From CAYSQW01 sp964433135 (lineage in GTDB: Bacteria; Acidobacteriota; Aminicenantia; Aminicenantales; Aminicenantaceae): 31,183 bases of DNA. A program made the position numbers and the translations under genes. The stretch lies in the NCBI GenBank assembly GCA_964433135.1, contig CAYSQW010000040.1, positions 1-31,183 of the forward strand. The letters are read 5' to 3'. The notes under the pieces are model-generated. The model did not search any database, was not told the DNA's origin, and saw only the letters and a program-made list of their open reading frames with translations. Shown piece by piece: positions 1 to 6,998 of this stretch (position 1 is its first letter; each line of letters starts with the position of its first letter).

Positions 1-868
1 CATCGTATAATGAAAGGATAGAAGAGGCTTTGCGTTCATTTTCCGTAGCTTGAACAGAAATTCCCGTCAAGAAAAATTCACACCACCCCTCCCAGTCACC
101 ATCCTTGGATACGGCTCGGAGTCTTTCATGATATTCTTCGTGGTTGGCTTCGAGATAGCTACTCATATAAAAATCTGGGCCTGAAAGCAGTTTTCGGTTG
201 GCAAGGTAAAGTGGGATTAGCATTCTTCCTAGGCGTCCATTCCCATCTTTAAACGGGTGTAGAGCTTCGAATTCGACATGCAAAATGGCAAGTTGGACAA
301 GTTTGTCGAGTTCGGAATTGCTATTAAGGTAACCTTCCCATGCATCCATGCCAGATTGTACATGTTCTGGAGCAATAGGTATAAAACTTGCTTCTTCTAT
401 TTTACATCCTTTGGAGCCAATCCAGTTTTGATCATTTCGATACTGGCCGGGAGATTTATCTCGCCCCCGAACTCCCTCCATAAGCATACTGTGGGCACTC
501 CTCAAGATCTGCTGAGAAAGCGGATGACGCTCCATTTCGTTAACACAGGCTCGAACTGCTTTTCGATAGTTGAGGACCTCTTCTGCATCATCACGTTTCG
601 GTTGAGGCATAGATTCAGGTGCACCCCCAGCTTCTATTTCAAGTACCTCGCCAATAGAGACTACTGTGCCCTCTATTCTTGATGAGAGCACGGCTTCCTG
701 CGTTGTGAGGGGCGATAGAAGAACACTAGCATTTGGGATTGCTCTCAGTAAACCGTCATATCTTGCAAGTCCAGCATTAGCAGGGCCTATCATAGGAACT
801 AAACGAGACCAATCAAGTTCTTTAGGAGGAAATTGTTGCATATGATATCGAACTGGTTCAATTTTCAT
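1..868 (-). CDS. Fic family protein (AMPylase-type), 3' end cut by window edge
   Basis: The first 289 residues are visible; the frame runs off the left edge without a stop. Residues 204-215 read HPFKDGNGRLGR, an intact Fic motif (HxFx(D/E)GNGRxxR) with catalytic His204. Residues 62-68 read SSRIEGT, the (S/T)xxxE(G/N) inhibitory-helix motif; its place ahead of the Fic core makes this a class II Fic protein, and the layout fits Fic_N plus Fic. Fic enzymes usually transfer AMP from ATP to a hydroxyl of a target protein, and the inhibitory helix blocks ATP binding until relieved. ATG at 866-868 is the start; only a weak GGA precedes it. No antitoxin gene is visible upstream, as expected when inhibition is built in. 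The gene is more AT-rich than its neighbours, which could reflect transfer. The target is unknown. Confidence 0.93.
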   Translation of the reverse strand, partial: MKIEPVRYHMQQFPPKELDWSRLVPMIGPANAGLARYDGLLRAIPNASVLLSPLTTQEAVLSSRIEGTVVSIGEVLEIEAGGAPESMPQPKRDDAEEVLNYRKAVRACVNEMERHPLSQQILRSAHSMLMEGVRGRDKSPGQYRNDQNWIGSKGCKIEEASFIPIAPEHVQSGMDAWEGYLNSNSELDKLVQLAILHVEFEALHPFKDGNGRLGRMLIPLYLANRKLLSGPDFYMSSYLEANHEEYHERLRAVSKDGDWEGWCEFFLTGISVQATENERKASSILSLYD

Positions 869-1202
869 ATTTTCATCCAAATATATTATCGCTTGTTGTT
901 TGGAAGGATGCAAACATATAGCCAATTGAATTAATTGGAATAGTTCAATGTCGGTCTAGAGTCTTTTTCTCGTTATTGAAATAGCCCCCAATTCAACCGG
1001 ACACCTTTGATCCTCTGAATAAGATATAGTCATAGTGTTATGCCTATAATCTAAGAAAAAAAATATCATGAGCAGAGAAAAAGTCATCACCTCCGTACAG
1101 CAGAGGCGGCGGTGGTCGGTAGAAAATAAACGGGAATCGGCTCAAGGAAGACATTCTTCCGGAATCATCAAGAAACGCGACATTCTGTCTGAAGAATTCA
1201 GC
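869..1202. other. Intergenic region between the fic and DUF5916 genes, holding one repeat copy
   Basis: No convincing gene. It holds the first copy of the 70-bp repeat (1050-1119) and two short perfect inverted repeats, GGAAGA-CAT-TCTTCC near 1147-1161 and CTGAA-GAA-TTCAG at 1189-1201. The second lies just after the DUF5916 stop but has no T-run, so it is a poor terminator. Read on the minus strand, the frame stays open after the DUF5916 TAA right through the repeat, probably by chance. Confidence 0.5.
1050..1119 (-). repeat. 70-bp dispersed repeat, copy 1
   Basis: It aligns without gaps to 11680-11749 with 58 of 70 identical positions. The most conserved block contains AAAAGTCATCACCTCC and GGTGGTC. 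ATCACC and GGTGGT can pair as an outer stem, with CCTC/GAGG inside. On the minus strand the core contains GGAGGTGATGAC, which matches the complement of the 16S rRNA 3' end. It follows the DUF5916 gene in the same orientation. Function unknown. Confidence 0.7.
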
Positions 1203-3413
1203 TTAAAATCGCCAGAGGTAGCTGGCTTTAAAGAAAAAGCTTCGCCTCATGCTTTGAAGGCTTCCATATCCCGGAATCCACTGTTCGTCCTTCCAATCCT
1301 GTTTCTCGTAAAGACCTCCATACCCGAGATGAATAACCGTGCCGGGGATAAAGGTGAAAGAGGCTAGAATATCGGACAGCAAATTCTTTTTGTAGCAGTC
1401 GTATTGAATGATGGCACGGAAAAACAGGTATTTGTTGAATTGGTAGGTGGATCGGGAATAGATGATGTCGACATTGTAGATTTCCTCGGTTTCCCTTTTG
1501 AGTGAGCTGTGATGTAAGTTCAAGGTCAAGCTGAGCTTGGAATTGGGCTGGAGGGTGAACCCGAATCCGGCACCGAGAAAATCGCCTTTGAAAGGGGATT
1601 CGGCAGGATAATAAATCTGTTCCCCAACCGTGAATCCTCCTTCCATCCGGAACCATTTGGTGAGTTGGATCCCGCCTTGCGTGTCGAATGTGGAGAGAGG
1701 GAACGTCTCTCCTTTCCAACTCTCCTTTTCATGGATGTATGTGGTAGAAAGGCGTCCTTGTTTGGTGAAACTGAAGTTCACAGCCGCTCTTAAAAAGGAA
1801 TCATCCATCCCCGTAAAAAGATCGTGGATGGATTGTAAAGTGAGGTGGGGGTCGATTCTTTTGAGCCACGCCCATTTCTCAGGATCGGGATAAAAGCTGG
1901 GGCCTATCCATATCCATCCCTCATTGATACCTGTGCGCTGCACGAATCCGGAATCCATCTGGAAGTTTTTTCCGATATGTTCATAGCCGGCCATGATCCC
2001 TAAAGGTTTGGTGAAACAAGAATACAAAAAATGGTACGTAGGGCTGTCCAGCGTGTCGTCTACTCCGGGCTGCCTGGAAAAACTATGCATGTAGGATGAC
2101 TGAACCTGGTGATTGGTGAGAAACCTGAAGCTGAGATCCAGTCCTCCCACCCGGTTGACTCCCCCGGCAAATTCCCTGCCGCTGTAGATCGCTCCTATGT
2201 AATTATCCCCCCCAAGGCTTTGTTTTCCTCGGGCGATTGTGAAATAGGCTTTTTCCCCTTCATAGGGATTAGTCCTGGAATCCCATCCGAGGCCCGGCCA
2301 ATCATCCCCAGCTGCAAGTATCCCCAGCGCTGTTTTGCCTACAGTTCCTGTGAGCTTAGCTCCCCAAGAGGGATCGATAATCTTTCGGGTATGGACGGTT
2401 TTCTGGATATAACCATAGGGGAGCGTAAAAAAATTGAAAATGTCCGTTCCCTCCATAAAAAACGGACGTTTTTCACTGTAAAAAAGGGGATAGCGGCGGT
2501 TGACTTCTACTTGGAAGGCATCGCTTTCCACCTGGCTGAAATCGGGATTTAGGGTGATATCGGCTGTGATCGAGGACGTAATGCCGTATTTGAACCCGGC
2601 CCCTATCTCTTGAAAGATATCGCTTTTCCCCCATTGTTGGGGAGTCATCCGCCTGCTGTCGTTGCCCCATGTGAAACTGGGGAGGATCTCCAGGTTGAGC
2701 GGACTTTTGAGATTTTCATAAATAATGGTTTGGTGCATATTGAAAACACCCTGACCCGGTTCGAGATCGGGCCACGAGCCGCTCATGCCCAACCGGCTGA
2801 TCCGCCGCCAAAACAGGACTCCCATCCGCACATGTTTGCCGCTTTTAAAGCGGATGGAACGAAGCGGGATGCTTATTTCTACCTGGTAGCCTTCCGGTGT
2901 CAACCTTCCGGCACTTGTCCAGACAAAATCCCAAGAGGTGTCTTCGCTTCCGAGAGCCGATCGTAATATATCCGCTTGAATCCCATTGGGATTGCAGAAG
3001 AGATCATAAGCTGTTTGTTTGTTGCCCATGGCATCGAGGGACAAGCCTACCCAATCATCGGAAAATATGTTATCCCGCCTGGTGATGGAGGTTTTTATTT
3101 TATCCGGATCACTATCGTAACATTTGAAGGCAAAATACAGATTCTGTTTATCATAGGCCATCCAGACCTCTGTTTTTTGCGGGAGAACTTCACCGTACGC
3201 TGGATCGTATGAGATGAAATTATCATGCAGTGGTGGATTCCGCCAGATTTCATCTTCCAGACTTCCGTCTATCGTGGGCGATGTTCCGGCGAAGGGAGGA
3301 TTCAAGAGCCCGGAATTATTCCTGCGTGATGTCGCTCTACCGGGAAGGCTTATACAGATCATTCCAATGAGTATACATACGGCTGTTCTTGAAAAACATC
3401 TTCCCGTTTTCAT
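1203..3413 (-). CDS. Exported CBM9-like / DUF5916 outer-membrane protein
   Basis: 736 residues. A signal peptide covers about 1-28 (basic start, then AVCILIGMICISLPG). Residues about 40-230 form a carbohydrate-binding family 9-like domain, opening with PTIDGSLEDEIWRNPP and containing AYDKQNLYFAFKCYDSDP. The rest matches DUF5916: VNRRYPLFYSEKRPFFMEGT is a hallmark, followed by many alternating hydrophobic/aromatic strands and a terminal SYLWRF, typical of an outer-membrane beta-barrel ending in Phe. The family is common in Bacteroidota and Acidobacteriota-like bacteria; its substrate is not established, and a role in polymer binding or outer-membrane transport is inference. ATG at 3411-3413 has only a weak GGA upstream. 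It is transcribed alone, divergent from the DUF4438 gene. Confidence 0.9.
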   Translation of the reverse strand: MKTGRCFSRTAVCILIGMICISLPGRATSRRNNSGLLNPPFAGTSPTIDGSLEDEIWRNPPLHDNFISYDPAYGEVLPQKTEVWMAYDKQNLYFAFKCYDSDPDKIKTSITRRDNIFSDDWVGLSLDAMGNKQTAYDLFCNPNGIQADILRSALGSEDTSWDFVWTSAGRLTPEGYQVEISIPLRSIRFKSGKHVRMGVLFWRRISRLGMSGSWPDLEPGQGVFNMHQTIIYENLKSPLNLEILPSFTWGNDSRRMTPQQWGKSDIFQEIGAGFKYGITSSITADITLNPDFSQVESDAFQVEVNRRYPLFYSEKRPFFMEGTDIFNFFTLPYGYIQKTVHTRKIIDPSWGAKLTGTVGKTALGILAAGDDWPGLGWDSRTNPYEGEKAYFTIARGKQSLGGDNYIGAIYSGREFAGGVNRVGGLDLSFRFLTNHQVQSSYMHSFSRQPGVDDTLDSPTYHFLYSCFTKPLGIMAGYEHIGKNFQMDSGFVQRTGINEGWIWIGPSFYPDPEKWAWLKRIDPHLTLQSIHDLFTGMDDSFLRAAVNFSFTKQGRLSTTYIHEKESWKGETFPLSTFDTQGGIQLTKWFRMEGGFTVGEQIYYPAESPFKGDFLGAGFGFTLQPNSKLSLTLNLHHSSLKRETEEIYNVDIIYSRSTYQFNKYLFFRAIIQYDCYKKNLLSDILASFTFIPGTVIHLGYGGLYEKQDWKDEQWIPGYGSLQSMRRSFFFKASYLWRF

Positions 3414-3923
3414 TGCATTCCAATTACAGTTGTTCTATTAATAAGACGTGGTAAAGACTTTGATGGTTCATTTATTAGAGCGATTTGAAATATTCTCCTC
3501 GGCTGCCATCAGGATAAATCCCGGCAAAATAGAGTCATTAAGCATTGCGAGATGGTCCCAAGCTATTTCTGAGACCTCTCAGGATTATGTTGAAGTCTAT
3601 ATAGCCATTCTGATATTAACGAAATATACAAGATAAGTTGCTGAACCTTGATTTTTTGACACGTTATTGGATATCAGGGCTCTATTGGAGCGCTTGTGAT
3701 AGGAATAGAACTGCAATCAATCGTATAGTTCTCTGAGTTATAGACCACCGGCACCAAAGACGTTTTTGACCGAAAAAGTCTCTTATGGAGTGGTACATTG
3801 ATGGGAGGCGGGTCAAGAGGTTGATTTATACTTTATATTATATATGATAGTAATGGTGTGGTAATAATATCGAGAAAGGGATGATTTCCTTTTCGGGTTA
3901 GAAAATAAAAAAAAGAGGTTAGA
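3414..3923. other. Divergent intergenic region between the DUF5916 and DUF4438 genes
   Basis: About 510 bases with no gene I can support. A 62-codon open frame at 3448-3636 starts with GTG, lacks a ribosome binding site and resembles nothing known to me. The right end carries the predicted promoter and ribosome binding site of the DUF4438 gene. No convincing promoter for the DUF5916 gene was found. Confidence 0.5.
3821..3848 (+). promoter_or_regulatory. Predicted sigma70-type promoter of the tandem DUF4438 gene
   Basis: TTGATT (3821-3826), a 16-base spacer and TATGAT (3843-3848) lie in an AT-rich stretch 75 bases before the ATG at 3924. This implies a leader of about 70 bases. The start codon is preceded by AAGAGG at 3913-3918, five bases away. 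Confidence 0.5.
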
Positions 3924-5795
3924 ATGAAAAAAAACAGATTGTTTATTGCGGCGGTGCTGCCCCTGATGCTGGCCGTTTTCCTGTGCGCTACGGACTTCAC
4001 GACCGCAGCGGGAAAGGCTGAAGGAAAACCTGTAACAACCAACAAGGACAAGCTGCTGACCATTGCGGTCCAGGGCCAAATCGCTCCGGCTCAGCCCTCC
4101 CGGTCGTACGCCGTCACATGGGACGGAACACCTAAGGTGCTGATCGGAAACGGAGGGATCAACTATAACCTGAAAATCGGCGATCCGATTTTCGGATGGG
4201 CCAGCGGGGACAGGGCGACCATGGGTGTTGCGGTCGCAGGTTCCGGCCCCGATGCCAGGGCTCGGGGAGCCTGGGTTCCTCAGGTGTGCATCGGGAATGA
4301 GGTGAAGCTTCTGTCCGGTGCGGCCAAAGGGGAAAAAGGGGTGATCACGGGCAAGATGCGCGGCTTCGCCCTCGTTCATTTCGAGGACTCCGTGCTGAAC
4401 AAGCTGTCTATCGGCGATTCCATGCTGGCCAAGTCTTTGGGGGTCGGGCTGAAGATCGACGGATTTGATGATGTTTTTGTTCAAAATCTAACACCCGAAG
4501 TTCTGGAAAGCCTCGTCTCTCAGACACCGGACGGCCGGCTTGAGGTTCCTGTCGTCAAGGAGATTCCGGGTGATATCATCGGCCGGGGGTCTATTCAGAC
4601 CTGCTATCCTCCCGATATTGAAGAATACGGGCTGAAGGATCTCCGCTTCGGAGACATCGTCTACCTCGAGGATGTGCAGAGCGTTTACGGAAATGGTTAT
4701 TTCAAAGGGGGCGCGGTCATCGGTGTTATCTCTTCGGGGCCGAGCGACATGTCCGGTCAGGGAATCGCCTTCACTCCGATCCTTTCTTCGCGGGAGGGAA
4801 AACTTAGCGTTCGGATCGACCACGATGCCAATATCGGGAAATACCTGGGCATCGAGATGAAAACGAAAGCGTCCCGAAAGAGCCCCGACGCCGCGCAGGG
4901 CGTGCTGAAGACCAACAAAGACAAACTGATCACTACCGCCGTCGAGTCCGTGGTCATTCCCGCACGCGGCGCAAGCCATGAAGTCACGTATGACGGAGCA
5001 CCGAGGATCGGCATCGGCATGCATTCGATCAACTACACGGTATCCATCGGGGACCCCGCCTACGGCTGGGCGAGCTCCGATCATGTGGAACCCGATGTCT
5101 CCACTTACGGCCGCGACGCCGCCAGTTCCGCTGAATGCGCCATCGCCATCCTTTCCGGGATCGGCAATCCCGCCAAGGTCCTCACCGGCGAAGCCAAGGG
5201 CGCTGAGGGATTCTACATCGGCCGTCACTCGCCCGCACGCGACATACTCTGGTTCCCCAAGGACGTACTGGATAAACTCTCCCTGGACGACCGGTTTCAG
5301 GTCAGGGCCAAGTCGGTCGGCCTGAAAATCGAGAGCTTCGAGGATGTCCGGGTGAACATGATCTCTCCGGAGCTTTTAGAAAAGCTGGGCATCTCCATCC
5401 AGGATGATCAGCTGATTGTTCCCGTGGCGATGGAGATTCCGGGCCGTATCATGGGGTCGGGACTGGGAGCCTCGTTTGTCGAGACCTCGGATTACGACAT
5501 CCAGACGACCTGTCCGGATACCGTCGAACGCTATAATTTGAAGAAGCTCAGGATTGGGGATGTGGTGGCTATCCGCGACCATTATAACTCCTTCGGCACC
5601 GGCCGGCATAAAGGGGCGGTGACAATCGGTATCGTATGCCACGGCTGGAGCTATCTGGCGGGACACGGCCCGGGAGTCAACACGGTGTTGAGCGCTTTGC
5701 CGGGCCGTATCAAACCTCGGATCGATCCTCATGCCAACGCGGCCTATTATCTCGGAATCCGGGAGAAACCGGACCAGGCGTCTTCCGGGCGCTAG
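3924..5795 (+). CDS. Exported tandem DUF4438 protein (two fused copies)
   Basis: 623 residues. A signal peptide is clear at about 1-30 (KKN, then a hydrophobic core LFIAAVLPLMLAVFLCA). The mature part contains two homologous copies of about 290 residues, starting near 39 (TNKDKLLTIAV) and 330 (TNKDKLITTAV). Both share INYN/INYT, (K/S)IGDP, GWAS, VGLKI, RFGDIV/RIGDVV and IDxxANxxxYLGI. DUF4438 was defined on proteins of about 280-300 residues from bacteria such as Thermotoga that, as I know them, lack a signal peptide; the function is unknown. The duplication and export signal are therefore unusual. Copy identity is moderate, so the duplication is old. The ribosome binding site AAGAGG supports the start. 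The gene is richer in GC than its flanks. It is probably a single-gene unit; the role cannot be inferred. Confidence 0.85.
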   Translation: MKKNRLFIAAVLPLMLAVFLCATDFTTAAGKAEGKPVTTNKDKLLTIAVQGQIAPAQPSRSYAVTWDGTPKVLIGNGGINYNLKIGDPIFGWASGDRATMGVAVAGSGPDARARGAWVPQVCIGNEVKLLSGAAKGEKGVITGKMRGFALVHFEDSVLNKLSIGDSMLAKSLGVGLKIDGFDDVFVQNLTPEVLESLVSQTPDGRLEVPVVKEIPGDIIGRGSIQTCYPPDIEEYGLKDLRFGDIVYLEDVQSVYGNGYFKGGAVIGVISSGPSDMSGQGIAFTPILSSREGKLSVRIDHDANIGKYLGIEMKTKASRKSPDAAQGVLKTNKDKLITTAVESVVIPARGASHEVTYDGAPRIGIGMHSINYTVSIGDPAYGWASSDHVEPDVSTYGRDAASSAECAIAILSGIGNPAKVLTGEAKGAEGFYIGRHSPARDILWFPKDVLDKLSLDDRFQVRAKSVGLKIESFEDVRVNMISPELLEKLGISIQDDQLIVPVAMEIPGRIMGSGLGASFVETSDYDIQTTCPDTVERYNLKKLRIGDVVAIRDHYNSFGTGRHKGAVTIGIVCHGWSYLAGHGPGVNTVLSALPGRIKPRIDPHANAAYYLGIREKPDQASSGR

Positions 5796-6147
5796 TGCAT
5801 CTCAAGACCGCGATGTCATCCTGAGTCCTGCGGAGCAGGCCTTAAGAAGAGAAAAACAAAGCATTGCATGTTGACTTGACTAAAATGATGGTGATGAATT
5901 GACTAGCAGAGGCGGGATCTGAGGAAATCAAATGAATACAAACGTGTTAAATAGAAAGCTCCAGACTTAACACTGCCTTTAAATCTGCTGGTCAATCTCG
6001 TATATAGCGACCAAGTCCAAGAAATCGTCTGGAATCAACTTTAAACTTCCTCGTTGCATGATAGATTACCTGCGACCATCTGGCCAGGCTTGAAACCTGG
6101 TTGTCGCTGAACATCTCCCCATTAAGGAAGGCGTATCCCTGAAGATC
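5796..6147. other. Convergent intergenic region after the DUF4438 gene
   Basis: About 350 bases without a firm gene. A short hairpin, CCTGC-GGA-GCAGG (5827-5839), follows the DUF4438 stop but lacks a T-run. On the minus strand, 5979-6059 can encode 26 residues (MQRGSLKLIPDDFLDLVAIY...), and an overlapping frame is also open for 40 codons. Either could be a decayed gene fragment, but there is no good ribosome binding site. Confidence 0.4.
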
Positions 6148-6765
6148 TTAATTCATCATACTGTTCAGGATGGCGTTTCCTGTTTTGGTCTTGAACATCT
6201 TTTTTTGTCTTTCGATGATGCGGTCTTTTCCGGCCCGGCCTTCATACATGTTCACCAGGAAGTCGGCTTCAAATAGAATTTGAAAATCGGTTTTGTCCAC
6301 TTTTTCGTAAGTGTGGTGATGACCGATCATGAAGCACACCCGTTCCACCATTTTTTTATCGAGGTCAAGGTCCTTGAGCAGTTCACGGGCGATCGGAGGG
6401 CCTTCCTTCTCCTGGTATCCGGCCGCCGAGGAGTTGTACTTCCGCTCGCTTTCGGGTATGCCGATGTCATGGAGAACGGCCGCGATCTCGAGCGTCAATT
6501 GTTCCTCGCTGCTCAATCCCTCCAGTTTGGCGATCGTTCTGGCGAAATTGTGCACTTTCAGTGCATGATGCGTGCGCTTCAAATCGTTCCCGTAATAGGC
6601 GATCATCTTCATGATCACCTTCTCGACAACCAATTCATTTTCTTTCATTTCATGGATCGTATTTGCATGCGTGTTATATTTCATGGACAGGGATGTCGCA
6701 GCTCCCAAAACCGTGGTCATCCCCACCACCAACAGTAAGCTCAGGACCGTATTTCGCTTCGTCAA
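6148..6765 (-). CDS. Membrane-anchored or exported HD-domain phosphohydrolase
   Basis: 205 residues. Residues about 7-24 form a hydrophobic signal anchor or signal peptide. The HD metal-binding set is present: His72 (KVHNFA), His99-Asp100 (AVLHDIG), His149/His150 (MIGHHH) and Asp168 (EADFL). HD proteins are metal-dependent phosphohydrolases acting mostly on nucleotides or cyclic nucleotides; the substrate here is unknown, and location outside the membrane would be unusual for nucleotide hydrolysis. The start appears to be TTG (6763-6765), preceded by GAGGAG about eight bases upstream; a later start at Met28 or Met40 would give a soluble protein. It is divergent from the M1 peptidase gene, and a predicted promoter at 6834-6862 reads into it. 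Confidence 0.82.
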   Translation of the reverse strand: MTKRNTVLSLLLVVGMTTVLGAATSLSMKYNTHANTIHEMKENELVVEKVIMKMIAYYGNDLKRTHHALKVHNFARTIAKLEGLSSEEQLTLEIAAVLHDIGIPESERKYNSSAAGYQEKEGPPIARELLKDLDLDKKMVERVCFMIGHHHTYEKVDKTDFQILFEADFLVNMYEGRAGKDRIIERQKKMFKTKTGNAILNSMMN

Positions 6766-6833
6766 TGTTGTTCTCCTCTTTTGGTGTTCGTATCGATGTT
6801 TGCTGCCGTCTGGTAAAATGACACATTGAGAAC

Positions 6834-6862
6834 AGTGTATTTATCCTTAGGAACTAAATCAA
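6834..6862 (-). promoter_or_regulatory. Predicted promoter of the HD-domain gene
   Basis: Read on the minus strand: TTGATT (6862-6857), a 17-base spacer, then TACACT (6839-6834). The predicted start lies about 60 bases before the TTG start codon. The -35 element is covered by the palindrome at 6853-6871. Confidence 0.45.
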
Positions 6863-6871
6863 TCATTTAGT
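6853..6871. promoter_or_regulatory. Palindromic operator candidate between the divergent HD and M1 genes
   Basis: A perfect 7-base inverted repeat, ACTAAAT-CAATC-ATTTAGT, sits in the 230-base divergent region and overlaps the predicted -35 box of the HD gene. The arms are AT-rich, so a protein-binding site is more likely than a terminator. No regulator gene is adjacent. Confidence 0.4.
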
Positions 6872-6998
6872 AACAGGAACCCTACCTTCTTATGCGTTGA
6901 GGGAAATTCCATATCACAGATTCCTGCTTGACGAAATCCCGCAAAAGGCGAATTCTTATAGAGTGGGAAAGATGAAACAGAATCATGGGGAGGATTCT

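Noticed and set aside
278..682. 134-codon forward open frame
   Set aside because: It is antisense to the Fic gene, whose motifs are unambiguous; no ribosome binding site.
1068..1367. 99-codon forward open frame starting in the repeat
   Set aside because: It runs antisense into the DUF5916 gene, and the other repeat copy reads in a different frame, so it is not a conserved gene.
4488..5228. Long minus-strand open frame of 246 codons
   Set aside because: Lies within the GC-rich DUF4438 gene; composition effect, with no domain resemblance.
6897..6998. 34-codon N-terminal extension of the M1 peptidase from TTG 6897
   Set aside because: ATG 6999 has a strong GGGGAGG and gives a signal peptide; the extension has neither.
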